Source of the DNA: Erysipelotrichaceae bacterium
GTDB taxonomy: Bacteria; Bacillota_I; Bacilli_A; Erysipelotrichales; Coprobacillaceae
Length of the DNA stretch: 38,267 nucleotides
Assembly (NCBI GenBank): GCA_021770925.1
Contig: JAETPY010000019.1
Location: 1 to 38,267 of the forward strand
Direction: 5' to 3'
The notes beneath the pieces were generated by a model that worked only from the letters and a program-made list of their open reading frames with translations, was not told the DNA's origin and ran no database searches. Both the position numbers and the translations under genes were made by a program. Numbering within the stretch: position 1 is the first letter of the stretch; each line of letters begins with the position of its first letter. This document shows, in pieces, positions 24,867-33,514 of this stretch.

Positions 24867-24877
24867 AGGAGAAGTAA

Positions 24878-25432
24878 ATGAAGTTAATTGTAGGATTAGG
24901 GAACCCAGGTAGAGAATATGAGGGAACCCGCCATAACTGTGGCTTTATGGTAATAGATAAACTAGCAGAGAAATTAAATGTTAGTGTTGATCAAAATAAA
25001 TTTAAAGGTTTATATGTAAAGTTTAAATATCATGGTGAAGATGTAATTTTATTGAAACCGCAAACATATATGAATCTTTCTGGTGAGTCTGTTAGTACAT
25101 TGATGCAGTTTTTCAAAATAGAAATAGAAGATTTATTAGTTATATATGATGATCTGGATATGCCAGTAGGTAAATTACGATTACGAAAAACAGGTAGTGC
25201 TGGTGGTCATAATGGAATAAAAAATATTATTGTGCATTTAAATAGTCAGGATTTTAAAAGAATTCGAGTTGGTATTGATAGGCACAAATATATGAAAGTG
25301 GTTGATTATGTTTTATCACGTTTTACCAAAGAAGAAACCGATGCTATTAATCAGGGAATTGAAAATGCAGTTAATGCTATTATTGACTATCTTGATCATG
25401 GTTTCGATTATATAATGAATCGGTACAATTAG
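24878..25432 (+). CDS. pth: Peptidyl-tRNA hydrolase
   Basis: The 184-residue cytosolic enzyme recycles peptidyl-tRNA. Motifs include LIVGLGNPGREYEGTRHN with Asn9 and catalytic His19, KPQTYMNLSG, IYDDLDMPVGKLRLR with the catalytic Asp, and GSAGGHNGIKNI. Length and order are standard. It is followed 8 bases later by mfd, a conserved neighbour pair in Firmicutes. The start has AAAGGAG upstream. Confidence 0.97.
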   Translation: MKLIVGLGNPGREYEGTRHNCGFMVIDKLAEKLNVSVDQNKFKGLYVKFKYHGEDVILLKPQTYMNLSGESVSTLMQFFKIEIEDLLVIYDDLDMPVGKLRLRKTGSAGGHNGIKNIIVHLNSQDFKRIRVGIDRHKYMKVVDYVLSRFTKEETDAINQGIENAVNAIIDYLDHGFDYIMNRYN

Positions 25433-25440
25433 AGGCAATT

Positions 25441-28400
25441 ATGAAACAGTTAGATGATATTTTAAGACAAAATAAGGCTTTTAAAACTTTATTGAATGGT
25501 AAAGGAAACATCATTGTTAATGATATTAACGATGAGGCACTATTAATATCTAGTGCCTTTTTGACATTGAAAAAGGACATTGTAGTTGTAAAACCAAACC
25601 AGTATGAAGCTAATATGTTATATCAGCAAATTATGTCAATTAATGAACATGATACTTTACTATTCCCGGTTGATGAATCATATCGTATAGAGGCTTTAGC
25701 AGCATCACCGGAATTATTAGGTCAAAGAATTGATACTTTGTATCAATTAACTACAGATAAACCTAAAATACTTATTACCCATAGTCAGGCATTAGTTCGA
25801 TATTTACCAGCTAAACAAATATTTAAAGAAAATTGTTTGGATTTAAAAGTAGGAATGCAAATAGATATTTATGATTTACAAAAATATTTATTAAAAGCAG
25901 GTTATCAAAGTGCTATTAGAGTAGATCAGCCATTCTATTTTTCAAAACGTGGTGGAGTAATCGATGTATTTTCAATTCAATATGAAACACCAGTTAGAAT
26001 TGAATTCTTTGATGATGAAATTGATAATATTCGTTTTTATAATCAAAATAGTCAAAGAACAATAGAAAGCGTTAATGAAGTTACAATTATTCCTGCTAGT
26101 GATGTATTATATGATGAATCAGAAGTACCTGCAGTTATTGGCAAAATTAATGATTTAAGAGATAAACAAGCAGAAGAATTAGATGAAGTATATTTAGATG
26201 ATTATTTAAATAAAGTTTCTATTGATCAAGAAAATCTTCGTAATCATGATACAAGTTTTACTATGTATAACTATTTTAATTTATTTAGACAAACAGCAAG
26301 TATTAAAGACTATCTAAATGATCCTTTGATTATTCTTGCAAATAGTCAAGATATTAATTTTGCTTATAAGAATTATCTTGAAGAAAATCATTATTATTAT
26401 CATGAATTAATAGGAATTGGTAAAAGTATAGAGGGTTTGAATTTATTTAGAAATCTTTATGAAGTAATTGATGATGCTGTAATTGATTTTAAATCTTTTG
26501 CAACAAGTGAAAAAGATGTTTTATTTAATGCTCGAGCAGTTATGATTGATAATCAAGATGAAAAAATGCTAATTAATCAAATTAGAACATATTTAAAATT
26601 ATCTAAAGTAGTAATTGCTTTAGATGATGAGCATCAATTACGCTTAATATGCGAATTATTTGATCGTTATGAATTATTATATACATTGGTTGGAATTAAA
26701 GATGAATTATACCCAGGATTGAATATTACAATTAGTAAATTTGGTTTTGGAATAGAATTAATTGATGAAAATATCGTTATAATTAGTGCAAATGAATTAT
26801 TTAAAACAAGGAATATTAAAAAACCAAAATATTTTAAATACAAAAATGCTAAAGTATTAAAAGATTATCAGGAATTAAATGTAGGAGATTATGTGGTTCA
26901 TGATAACTATGGAATTGGACAATATTTAGGAATTAAAACTTTAGAGGTGCAAGGGTATCATAAAGATTATTTATATGTAGCATATGCTCAAGATGATACA
27001 TTGTATATTCCTGTTGAACAGTTTAAATTAATTAGGAAGTATTCAAGCGGTGAAGGCAAAGTACCCAAAATCAATAAATTAGGCAGTTCACAGTGGCAAA
27101 AAACTAAAGCTAAGGCTAGAAATAAGGTTGATGATATTGCTGATAAATTGATTGAAATTTATTCTGCTAGAATCAATCAGCCAGGTTATGCTTTTCCTAA
27201 GGATAATGATATGCAGCTTGAATTTGAAAAAGCATTTGGGTATGAGTTAACTATAGATCAGGCTCGTTCTGTTGAGGAAATCAAAGCAGACATGGAAAAA
27301 CCTCAGCCAATGGATCGTTTGTTGTGCGGGGATGTAGGATTTGGTAAAACAGAAGTTGCACTAAGGGCTGCCTTTAAGGCAATTTTGGGTAACAAACAGG
27401 TTGCTTTTTTATGTCCAACGACAATTTTATCAATGCAGCATTATAAAACAATGACTGCTAGATTTAAGGATTTTCCAGTAAAAATAGCATTATTGAATCG
27501 TTTTACTTCAACTAAGCAGAAAAAACAGATTCTAAGTGATCTTAAATTAGGAAATATCGATTTGCTGGTAGGAACACATCGGATATTATCTAAAGATGTC
27601 ATTTTTAAAGATATTGGTCTTTTATGTATTGATGAAGAACAGCGTTTTGGAGTTAAGCAAAAAGAAAAAATTAAAGAGTATCGAAAAACGATTGATGTTT
27701 TGACTCTTACGGCTACACCAATTCCTAGAACATTGCAAATGTCTTTGATGGGAATTAGAGGATTATCACAAATTGAAACGCCACCTAAAAATCGTCAACC
27801 AGTTCAAACTTATGTAATTGAAAAAAATAATGTTTTAATTAAGCAAATTATTGAACGGGAATTAGCACGTGATGGACAGGTTTTTTATTTATATAATCGA
27901 ACTAATCAGATTGCAAATGTAGCATATAATATTGAGTTAATGATCCCAGGGGCTAAAGTTGCGATTGGTCATGGAAAAATGGATAAAAATGAATTAGAAG
28001 ATGTAATGATGCGTTTTGTAAATAGAGAGTTTAATGTACTTGTTTGTACTACAATTATAGAAACTGGAATAGATATTCCTAATGCTAATACAATAATTGT
28101 TGAAAATGCAGATAAGTTTGGGTTAAGTCAGCTTTATCAAATAAAAGGTCGAGTAGGGCGGAGTGATCGAGGCGCCTATGCATATTTGCTATATAATCCA
28201 ACTCGTGTATTGAATGAAGAAGCTAGTAAACGTTTAAAAGCAATTAAAGAGTTTACTGAATTAGGTAGTGGATATAAAATTGCGATGCGAGATCTTGCAA
28301 TTCGTGGTTCTGGGGATATTTTAGGTGGTACACAATCTGGTTTTATTGACTCAATTGGATTTGAAATGTATATGAAAATCTTACAGGATGCAATTAATCA

Positions 28401-28872
28401 AAAAATGGGTAAAAAAGAAGCAGAGGAAAAAGAAGTTAGAAGTGTTAATGTTAATGTAGAAGGGTATATTCCTCATGATTATGTTTCTAGTGATATTGAA
28501 AAGCTGGAATTATATCAACGTTTGGATAATACTAAAACAATTAAAGAAATTGATCATTTAAAGAGTGAATTTATTGATTACTATGGTAAATTACCTAAAG
28601 AGGTGATTGCTTTGATTGAAAAGCGAAAGTTAGATATTTTAGCAGCCTCTAAAATTATTGATAAGTTAGAAGAGAAAAAAGGTAAAATGGAAATAACTTT
28701 TAGCAAAGAATATAGCAAAAATGTAAAAGGAGATCAGTTGTTTGAAACAGTAAATCGTTTATTTACTAGACCGATGTTTAAACAATTAGATAATAAAATT
28801 ATGATTGTTTTACCAAAAGGTGATCAATGGTTAGAAAGGATGAATCAGCTTATTACTGTATTGAATCATTAG
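25441..28872 (+). CDS. mfd: Transcription-repair coupling factor
   Basis: The 1143-residue ATP-dependent translocase removes stalled RNA polymerase and recruits UvrA. Order of domains: UvrB-like N-terminal modules (including YRIEALAASPELLGQRIDTL and PFYFSKRGGVIDVFSI), the RNA-polymerase-interacting CarD-like domain (VGDYVVHDNYGIGQYLGI, about residue 480), then RecG-like helicase motifs. The helicase region has Walker A GDVGFGKT (from residue 630), DEEQ box (731-734), TLTATPIPRTLQMSL and QIKGRVGRS. The C-terminal TRCF domain ends the protein (about 1010-1143). It is full length. It follows pth by 8 bases, as in Bacillus and Clostridium. Confidence 0.97.
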   Translation: MKQLDDILRQNKAFKTLLNGKGNIIVNDINDEALLISSAFLTLKKDIVVVKPNQYEANMLYQQIMSINEHDTLLFPVDESYRIEALAASPELLGQRIDTLYQLTTDKPKILITHSQALVRYLPAKQIFKENCLDLKVGMQIDIYDLQKYLLKAGYQSAIRVDQPFYFSKRGGVIDVFSIQYETPVRIEFFDDEIDNIRFYNQNSQRTIESVNEVTIIPASDVLYDESEVPAVIGKINDLRDKQAEELDEVYLDDYLNKVSIDQENLRNHDTSFTMYNYFNLFRQTASIKDYLNDPLIILANSQDINFAYKNYLEENHYYYHELIGIGKSIEGLNLFRNLYEVIDDAVIDFKSFATSEKDVLFNARAVMIDNQDEKMLINQIRTYLKLSKVVIALDDEHQLRLICELFDRYELLYTLVGIKDELYPGLNITISKFGFGIELIDENIVIISANELFKTRNIKKPKYFKYKNAKVLKDYQELNVGDYVVHDNYGIGQYLGIKTLEVQGYHKDYLYVAYAQDDTLYIPVEQFKLIRKYSSGEGKVPKINKLGSSQWQKTKAKARNKVDDIADKLIEIYSARINQPGYAFPKDNDMQLEFEKAFGYELTIDQARSVEEIKADMEKPQPMDRLLCGDVGFGKTEVALRAAFKAILGNKQVAFLCPTTILSMQHYKTMTARFKDFPVKIALLNRFTSTKQKKQILSDLKLGNIDLLVGTHRILSKDVIFKDIGLLCIDEEQRFGVKQKEKIKEYRKTIDVLTLTATPIPRTLQMSLMGIRGLSQIETPPKNRQPVQTYVIEKNNVLIKQIIERELARDGQVFYLYNRTNQIANVAYNIELMIPGAKVAIGHGKMDKNELEDVMMRFVNREFNVLVCTTIIETGIDIPNANTIIVENADKFGLSQLYQIKGRVGRSDRGAYAYLLYNPTRVLNEEASKRLKAIKEFTELGSGYKIAMRDLAIRGSGDILGGTQSGFIDSIGFEMYMKILQDAINQKMGKKEAEEKEVRSVNVNVEGYIPHDYVSSDIEKLELYQRLDNTKTIKEIDHLKSEFIDYYGKLPKEVIALIEKRKLDILAASKIIDKLEEKKGKMEITFSKEYSKNVKGDQLFETVNRLFTRPMFKQLDNKIMIVLPKGDQWLERMNQLITVLNH

Positions 28873-29055
28873 ATATATATATTGTTTTAGGTTATTTGAA
28901 GATATTAAATTGGCATTTGTTATTGACTGAAAAACGTATGTAACAAGTGCTTTTTTATGTTTATAAATAGTGTCAGAGATTATGTTCATAAACATTGGGA
29001 AAAAATATAAAATTATTATGCTTTTATACTATGAAATAACAGTACTATTTATTCA

Positions 29056-29064
29056 TGGTATAAT
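29056..29064 (+). promoter_or_regulatory. Extended -10 promoter before a 36-codon gene
   Basis: TGGTATAAT stands 22 bases before ATG 29086; no good -35 is visible. The 180 bases between mfd and this site hold no gene. Confidence 0.45.
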
Positions 29065-29085
29065 TATTTAGGTGGAGAATGGAAT

Positions 29086-29196
29086 ATGGAAAAACTAATG
29101 TGCATGATAATTGAAAAAAGTAAGGCCTATAATAGAATTATAAAGAAAGTAGTTGAAGAGCATGTTGCAAATTTGGAAAATAATTATTTGTTTTAA
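29086..29196 (+). CDS. Hypothetical 36-residue peptide
   Basis: A short frame with a promoter-like extended -10 and GGTGGAG about 9 bases before ATG encodes a charged helical peptide (MEKLMCMIIEKSKAYNRIIK, ending HVANLENNYLF). It lies 52 bases before the next, broken gene and may be part of the same transcription unit. I know no family for it. Presence of both promoter and ribosome binding site is the only support; conservation would be needed to call it a gene. Confidence 0.35.
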   Translation: MEKLMCMIIEKSKAYNRIIKKVVEEHVANLENNYLF

Positions 29197-29248
29197 TAGG
29201 CTAAGTTAAATTAGAATTTGTTTGATAACAAAAAGGCGGTTTATCTTT

Positions 29249-29835
29249 ATGGTGTATAATATTTCAACTATTAATAATTTACCATATTTGTCAGGATACT
29301 ATTTTTTCTTACTTGGGAAAAAAGGATATACTTATGGGCAATCTGGAGATGCATTGTTTTATAAGTTTGATGAATTAGCAGAAAGAATAGGTGCAAATTC
29401 TGTAATTATTCAAAGTTTTAGAAGTTCAACAATTTCAGATGAGCTTGTTAAATGTATTGAAAAAAGTCATGGTTTAGAGAGATGCATTTTGCACTTCACT
29501 ATACACAGTCAGCTCTTGTAGTAACAAATTCACATCTGATGAATTTTGATTTTAAAGATGATGAAATATTTGCAGTAATATCATTTAAAGCTTTAGACGA
29601 TATATATTCGAGAGATGTTGATTTGATAAATGATATTATAAAACTGTCAACGGATGGTGATACGGCGTTACTAAAAAAGGCAAAGAAATTACAAGAGGGT
29701 GTTGGTCTTCTTGAGCGGATAGAAAACAAGTTGATTTTACAACCTAATCTTTATGGATTAGGGATAGATTTAAAACAATCAGAGAAAAAACTAGCAAAGA
29801 AATCGTTGTTCACGGTTTGTAAATCATTATTCTAA
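29249..29835 (+). pseudogene. Frameshifted hypothetical gene (~195 residues if joined)
   Basis: Two overlapping frames look like one gene. The first (from ATG 29249) encodes LPYLSGYYFFLLGKKGYTYG and FDELAERIGANSVIIQSFRS, then hits a stop at 29519-29521. The second, from 29482, continues FALHYTQSALVVTNSHLMNF...FAVISFKALDDIYSRD and ends at 29835 with a Lys-rich helix. The frame change falls at or near the (AG)3 repeat (about 29474-29481, TTTAGAGAGATG), a plausible slippage site for a 2-base indel. I do not recognise the family. The joined protein has no membrane segment apart from a weak hydrophobic stretch at the N-terminus. It could be a recently inactivated accessory gene. Confidence 0.4.
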
Positions 29836-29913
29836 TATAGAATAACTGATGACAGAATGAAATAATATTCTCAAATTATGGTGGCCTATGTCTGCAGAAG
29901 TAGAAATAAAGTT

Positions 29914-29936
29914 AGGTTAATTGAATAACCTTTTTT
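29914..29936 (+). terminator. Possible terminator after the frameshifted gene
   Basis: AGGTTA (29914-29919) pairs with TAACCT (29926-29931), followed by TTTTT. The stem is short. Confidence 0.5.
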
Positions 29937-30060
29937 CATATTTAATCATAGACTGTAAGAACTATATAATTTGGCAATCAAATTTCAGTTTGTAGAGATA
30001 CTATAATGAATTAAAATGTTACAATAACTCATATTAAAAGAATAAAATCCAATGATATGT

Positions 30061-30117
30061 TTATACTTGAAAATGAGTAGGTTGAATATTATAATCTACT
30101 TGTAAATCAGATAACAT
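30061..30117 (-). CDS. 18-codon mini-ORF with a perfect, hairpin-sequestered Shine-Dalgarno
   Basis: On the minus strand, TATAAT (30157-30162) is followed about 40 bases later by AAAGGAGGTGAT, a full-length complement of the 16S rRNA 3' end, and then ATG 30117. The frame is only MLSDLQVDYNIQPTHFQV. CCCTCC just upstream can pair with GGAGG and hide the ribosome binding site. This arrangement is typical of type I toxin mRNAs of Firmicutes (TxpA/BsrG and holin-like toxin families), but the peptide is not hydrophobic, so the toxin part may have been replaced or lost. A leader peptide or a decayed toxin gene are both possible. Confidence 0.3.
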   Translation of the reverse strand: MLSDLQVDYNIQPTHFQV

Positions 30118-30120
30118 TGT

Positions 30121-30144
30121 ATCACCTCCTTTCAACGGAGGGAC
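30121..30144 (-). promoter_or_regulatory. Sequestering hairpin over a perfect Shine-Dalgarno
   Basis: On the minus strand, CCCTCC followed by GTTGA and AAGGAGG forms a small stem-loop covering the ribosome binding site of the mini-ORF at 30061-30117. Confidence 0.5.
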
Positions 30145-30250
30145 GATAACGTTATTATTATACTATATCAGGGTTACTGAAATGATTTATTTTTATAAAT
30201 GATAAGAGGTTGAAGTATATAGGCTCGTCAAATAAAGGAGTCTGTCTTCA

Positions 30251-30373
30251 ATGCAGAAGAAAAATGAAATTCCAGTTTGTTGGTTAGATAAAGAACTATA
30301 CTCTTTGTTTATTTGGGATAAATATTTTTTTATTAAAATAAATATATTGAAAATGATTATAAAAATAGAGTAA
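30251..30373 (+). CDS. Doubtful 40-residue reading frame
   Basis: ATG 30251 has AAAGGAG about 10 bases upstream and opens a 40-codon frame (MQKKNEIPVCWLDKELYSLF, then aromatic and Ile-rich residues). Its stop lies inside the left arm of the following terminator hairpin. It may be an isolated small gene, a remnant or chance. No family recognised. The other bases of 29937-30416 hold no further gene. Confidence 0.22.
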   Translation: MQKKNEIPVCWLDKELYSLFIWDKYFFIKINILKMIIKIE

Positions 30374-30415
30374 AAACTTAGGCTTATTTTATCCTATGTT
30401 TTTACTCTATTTTTT
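30361..30415 (-). terminator. Strong bidirectional terminator at the end of dut
   Basis: AAAAATAGAGTAAAAAC (30361-30377) pairs with GTTTTTACTCTATTTTT (30398-30415), extended by TAGG/CCTA, with T-runs on both strands. It abuts the dut stop codon on the minus strand. Confidence 0.85.
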
Positions 30416-30416
30416 G

Positions 30417-30875
30417 TTAATTATTATTATAATTGTTTAAAATTGTATCAAAGTCTAAACCTATTTTAAATCCTAATGTAAAATAATCATCGATACAATT
30501 TTGAAAAGCTTCAAAACTGTAAGTATCAATTACTTTTAAGGCACTTTGATAAACTTTAATCAGTTGATCAGCAGCATTATTAGTATCACTAATTTCTTGA
30601 TAATTTTTTAGATTATCGACATGCAATTCAAATCCTACAGACATTAACATATGTAAACCGTCAATATAATAATCTAATAGTTCTTTATCATTAGTAGAAG
30701 AACTATCCCAAAAACTAAATATTTTGGCCTCTTCACTAGCTTTTGCTAATTCACAAAGAAAAGCTAGTATCTTAGTTTTAACTTTATCTTTGTTTAAAAC
30801 ACTATGATCAAAATTATTAACTAATTTTAATTCATTAGTTACATGTTCTTGATAAATCTTATTTATTTCATTCAT
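30417..30875 (-). CDS. dut: Dimeric (all-alpha) dUTP diphosphatase
   Basis: The 152-residue helical protein hydrolyses dUTP to dUMP, keeping uracil out of DNA. It belongs to the dimeric dUTPase/MazG-like superfamily, not the trimeric beta-barrel type. Key parts are CELAKASEEAKIFSFW (the Glu pair for Mg), ELLDYYIDGLHMLMSVG (Glu/Asp-Gly second metal motif) and the C-terminal DDYFTLGFKIGLDFDTILNNY. The length is near the short Firmicute members. Start at ATG 30875, because GTG 30887 sits in the AAGAGGTG ribosome binding site. It lies downstream of yigZ on the same strand, separated by 55 bases. Confidence 0.8.
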   Translation of the reverse strand: MNEINKIYQEHVTNELKLVNNFDHSVLNKDKVKTKILAFLCELAKASEEAKIFSFWDSSSTNDKELLDYYIDGLHMLMSVGFELHVDNLKNYQEISDTNNAADQLIKVYQSALKVIDTYSFEAFQNCIDDYFTLGFKIGLDFDTILNNYNNN

Positions 30876-30930
30876 TATAGTAATCACCTCTTAATAATTA
30901 TTATACTCATCTTTATGACATTTTAATGAA

Positions 30931-31530
30931 TTACGATAATTCTATATAGTCATTTCTAATATATATTTTTTTATATGTATTATTGGTTAAATCCTGGATG
31001 ATCGATAAAAACGATTCATCTTCAAGATAACAATTATAGCTAACTTGTTCAAGATATTCAACATTAATACATTTTATTTTATGCACTTTAAGTAAATGCT
31101 CGAATTTTTTAGTATATGAATAATCAATTGTTATTTTGTATAATGGTACACTGAATTTTTCTACGATATCAGCCTCTTTTAAAGCATCAGCGACACTTTG
31201 ACGATATGCACGTGTTAATCCTCCAGCACCTAATTTGATTCCGCCAAAATATCTAGTTACAATAGCAATAATATTAGTTAAATTATTTTTTTCTAAAACA
31301 TCTAACATAGGAAGACCAGCTGTACCACTAGGTTCACCATTATCATTTGCTCTTTTTTGATTTCCTACAATATAAGCAATACAATTATGAGTTGCATCAT
31401 GATATTTTTCTTGATATTGATGAATAATTTTGTCAATTTCTTCTTTATCATTACAAGGAATCAAAGTACAAATAAACTCGGATTTTTTAATTACCCATTT
31501 ATAAGTTGTTATTTTACGTATAGATTTCAT
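30931..31530 (-). CDS. yigZ: YigZ/IMPACT family protein
   Basis: The 199-residue protein has the two-domain layout of the IMPACT/YigZ family: an N-terminal UPF0029 domain with KKSEFICTLIPC, ATHNCIAYIVG, NDNGEPSGTAGLPMLDVLE and VTRYFGGIKLGAGGLTRAY, and a C-terminal ferredoxin-like domain (PLYKITIDYSYTKKFEHLL). The family is widespread and links to translation stress control in eukaryotes; bacterial function is unsettled. ATG 31530 is preferred because GGGGGAT lies upstream; an in-frame extension to 31605 would enter the divergent promoter region. It runs opposite to degV. Confidence 0.88.
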   Translation of the reverse strand: MKSIRKITTYKWVIKKSEFICTLIPCNDKEEIDKIIHQYQEKYHDATHNCIAYIVGNQKRANDNGEPSGTAGLPMLDVLEKNNLTNIIAIVTRYFGGIKLGAGGLTRAYRQSVADALKEADIVEKFSVPLYKITIDYSYTKKFEHLLKVHKIKCINVEYLEQVSYNCYLEDESFLSIIQDLTNNTYKKIYIRNDYIELS

Positions 31531-31625
31531 TAAATCCCCCATTTCTTTATTATCATAACATATATTACTAGAAATATGATGATAAATTTGATATATTAGT
31601 AGCATAACTATAGGAGGGAATAATT

Positions 31626-32507
31626 ATGAGTAGAATAGCAGTTTTAGCAGATAGTGGATGTCAATTGCCAATTGGCTCATTAGAAGAGCAAGGTATTTAT
31701 ATTGTTCCTTTAACAATAACTATGAATAATAAAACGTATTTAGATTTAGAAGAAATAACAGCTTTAGATGTTTTTAATAGAATGGAAGAAACTGGAGAAA
31801 TAGTTAAAACATCACAGCCTTCAACTGGATCGATACAAGCAGCAGTTCATAAAATTAAGGAAGCTGGTTATGATCATATTATTGCTTTATCAATTGCAAC
31901 AGGGTTATCTTCAACTTTAAATGGAATGAAGTTAGCTTGTGATATGGTAGGGATACCTGTTACTTTAATTGATACAAAAGGTACAGCTAGCAATCATCGT
32001 TATTTAGTTAGGGTTGCTAAAAAATTGATCAATGATGGTAAAAGCATAGATGATATTGGAAGTATCTTAACTGCTATGGTAGAGCAGTCAGGGACGTTGA
32101 TCATGGCTCCAAATTTAGATCATTTAAAAAAAGGTGGTCGGATTACTCCAGCAGTTGCAATGCTGGGAAACTTATTAAAAATTGTTCCAGTAATGAAATT
32201 AAATTATAATCTTGGTGGTAAAATAGATACTTTAGATAAAGTCAGAACAATAAAAAAAGCGAATTTAAAAATCATTGAACATATGGTTGAAGTATGTGGT
32301 GTTAATAATCAGGATTATATTATTGCTATTGAACATGTGTTAGTTGATGAATTAGCACAATCAATGAAACAAGCATTGATTGATAAAATTGGAAAATGCC
32401 AGGTTATAGTAAGAGAGTTGCCTGCTGTGGTTGGTGCTCATATGGGAGTTGGCGGAGTTGGGTATCAATATATAAAAAAATATGAGGGTTTATCATGGAA
32501 CGAATAA
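31626..32507 (+). CDS. DegV family fatty acid-binding protein
   Basis: The 293-residue protein is a DegV/FakB-type binding protein. Conserved parts are AVLADSGCQLP, IVPLTI with a following acidic segment, KTSQPSTG (the Thr-Ser-Gln-Pro-Ser loop that holds the carboxylate), IIALSIATGLSSTLNG, LDHLKKGGRI and the C-terminal VVGAHMGVGGVG. FakB partners present bound fatty acid to the kinase FakA for phosphorylation. Species often carry several DegV paralogues, so the ligand chain cannot be read here. The gene has AGGAGGG upstream and overlaps luxS by 13 bases, so the two are translated from one message. Confidence 0.9.
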   Translation: MSRIAVLADSGCQLPIGSLEEQGIYIVPLTITMNNKTYLDLEEITALDVFNRMEETGEIVKTSQPSTGSIQAAVHKIKEAGYDHIIALSIATGLSSTLNGMKLACDMVGIPVTLIDTKGTASNHRYLVRVAKKLINDGKSIDDIGSILTAMVEQSGTLIMAPNLDHLKKGGRITPAVAMLGNLLKIVPVMKLNYNLGGKIDTLDKVRTIKKANLKIIEHMVEVCGVNNQDYIIAIEHVLVDELAQSMKQALIDKIGKCQVIVRELPAVVGAHMGVGGVGYQYIKKYEGLSWNE

Positions 32508-32941
32508 CAAGTTTTAGTGTGGATCATACAAAATTGACAAAGGGAGTATATGTTTCTAGAATAGATGGTGATTTGATTACTTATGATATTCGAATGACTG
32601 ACCCTAATGTTGAGCCGGCTTTGGATCCTAAAGCAGCTCATACAATTGAACATATTGGTGCGACATTACTTCGAAACGGCAGCTATAAAGATAAAATTAT
32701 TTATTTTGGTCCTATGGGCTGTATGACAGGTTTTTATTTAATTACTAAAGAGTTGGATTTAAAAATAGTTAATAATTTAGTTAAAGATGTATTTAGACAG
32801 ATTGCTTTATGGGATCAAGATATTCCTGGAGCAAAAGCTGAAGAATGTGGAAATTATAGTTTTATGGATTTAAATAAAGCTAAGGAGTCAGCTAAATATT
32901 TTGTTGATTCACCATGGCAGCATGAGTATTATTATTTATAA
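32495..32941 (+). CDS. luxS: S-ribosylhomocysteine lyase (autoinducer-2 synthase)
   Basis: The 148-residue metalloenzyme cleaves S-ribosylhomocysteine to homocysteine and DPD, the AI-2 precursor. The metal ligands are visible: HTIEH (His49 and His53) and Cys118 in EECGNYSF. Catalytic Cys76 lies in FGPMGCMTGF, and the conserved Glu52 is in HTIEH. Length is standard at about 150. The start lies within the degV 3' end (13-bp overlap), an unusual link between methyl-cycle recycling and fatty-acid handling. A strong terminator follows immediately. Confidence 0.96.
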   Translation: MERITSFSVDHTKLTKGVYVSRIDGDLITYDIRMTDPNVEPALDPKAAHTIEHIGATLLRNGSYKDKIIYFGPMGCMTGFYLITKELDLKIVNNLVKDVFRQIALWDQDIPGAKAEECGNYSFMDLNKAKESAKYFVDSPWQHEYYYL

Positions 32942-32948
32942 TTAATAG

Positions 32949-32988
32949 GTAAAATATTATAATTAAGAGATAATATTTTACTTTTTTT
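32949..32988 (+). terminator. Terminator after luxS
   Basis: GTAAAATATTAT (32949-32960) and ATAATATTTTAC (32970-32981) form a perfect 12-bp stem, followed by seven T. Confidence 0.88.
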
Positions 32989-33230
32989 GTTTTTCAATGT
33001 TTGCTCTTACATGTTTTGCTGGCTTAAAGAATTTTAAAATTTATACTGAAATTAAGTTCATGAAAAATATGAAAAAGGGAAAATAATGAATTTAAAGAAA
33101 AGGATTAAAGGCCAGTGTCATTAAGTTAAGCATCAAAATACAAAAAAGTGTTGACAATCCAAATAAACTGGTTCCAATGTCAAGGCCAATATACTGACAG
33201 TTATGAATAAGTTATGGAATGTGATGAGAA

Positions 33231-33263
33231 TGGAGCTATGTTTTAAGCCGTAGCTTCATTTTT
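33231..33263 (+). terminator. Isolated terminator-like hairpin in a gene-free stretch
   Basis: TGGAGCTATG pairs with CGTAGCTTCA across an 8-nt loop, followed by TTTTT. The segment 32989-33400 has no gene; a TTGACA at 33151 lacks a matching -10. It could end a small RNA or be a leftover of an old gene. Confidence 0.4.
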
Positions 33264-33514
33264 CACACTTTGGTGGTATTTTGTTGTAGCTAAAAAAGTG
33301 CACTTTTTTAAAGTACATTGTTATACTACTCTAATTTTTGTTGTTTACAATATCGTATATAACCAGTCATTAATACAAGTAAATTTGTGAGTTTATTAGA
33401 ATACTAAATATATATTGACGATACAGTTGGCTATATCACAGATGCAAAATGATTTATGGATATTTATTAAACCTCTTTTTAGTTTCTGTATAAAACAGCT
33501 AATCATGTTAATAT

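Noticed and set aside
33292-33309. 18-bp perfect palindrome AAAAAAGTGCACTTTTTT
   Set aside because: It is mostly poly-A/poly-T and could arise by chance in this AT-rich sequence; no gene start is near.
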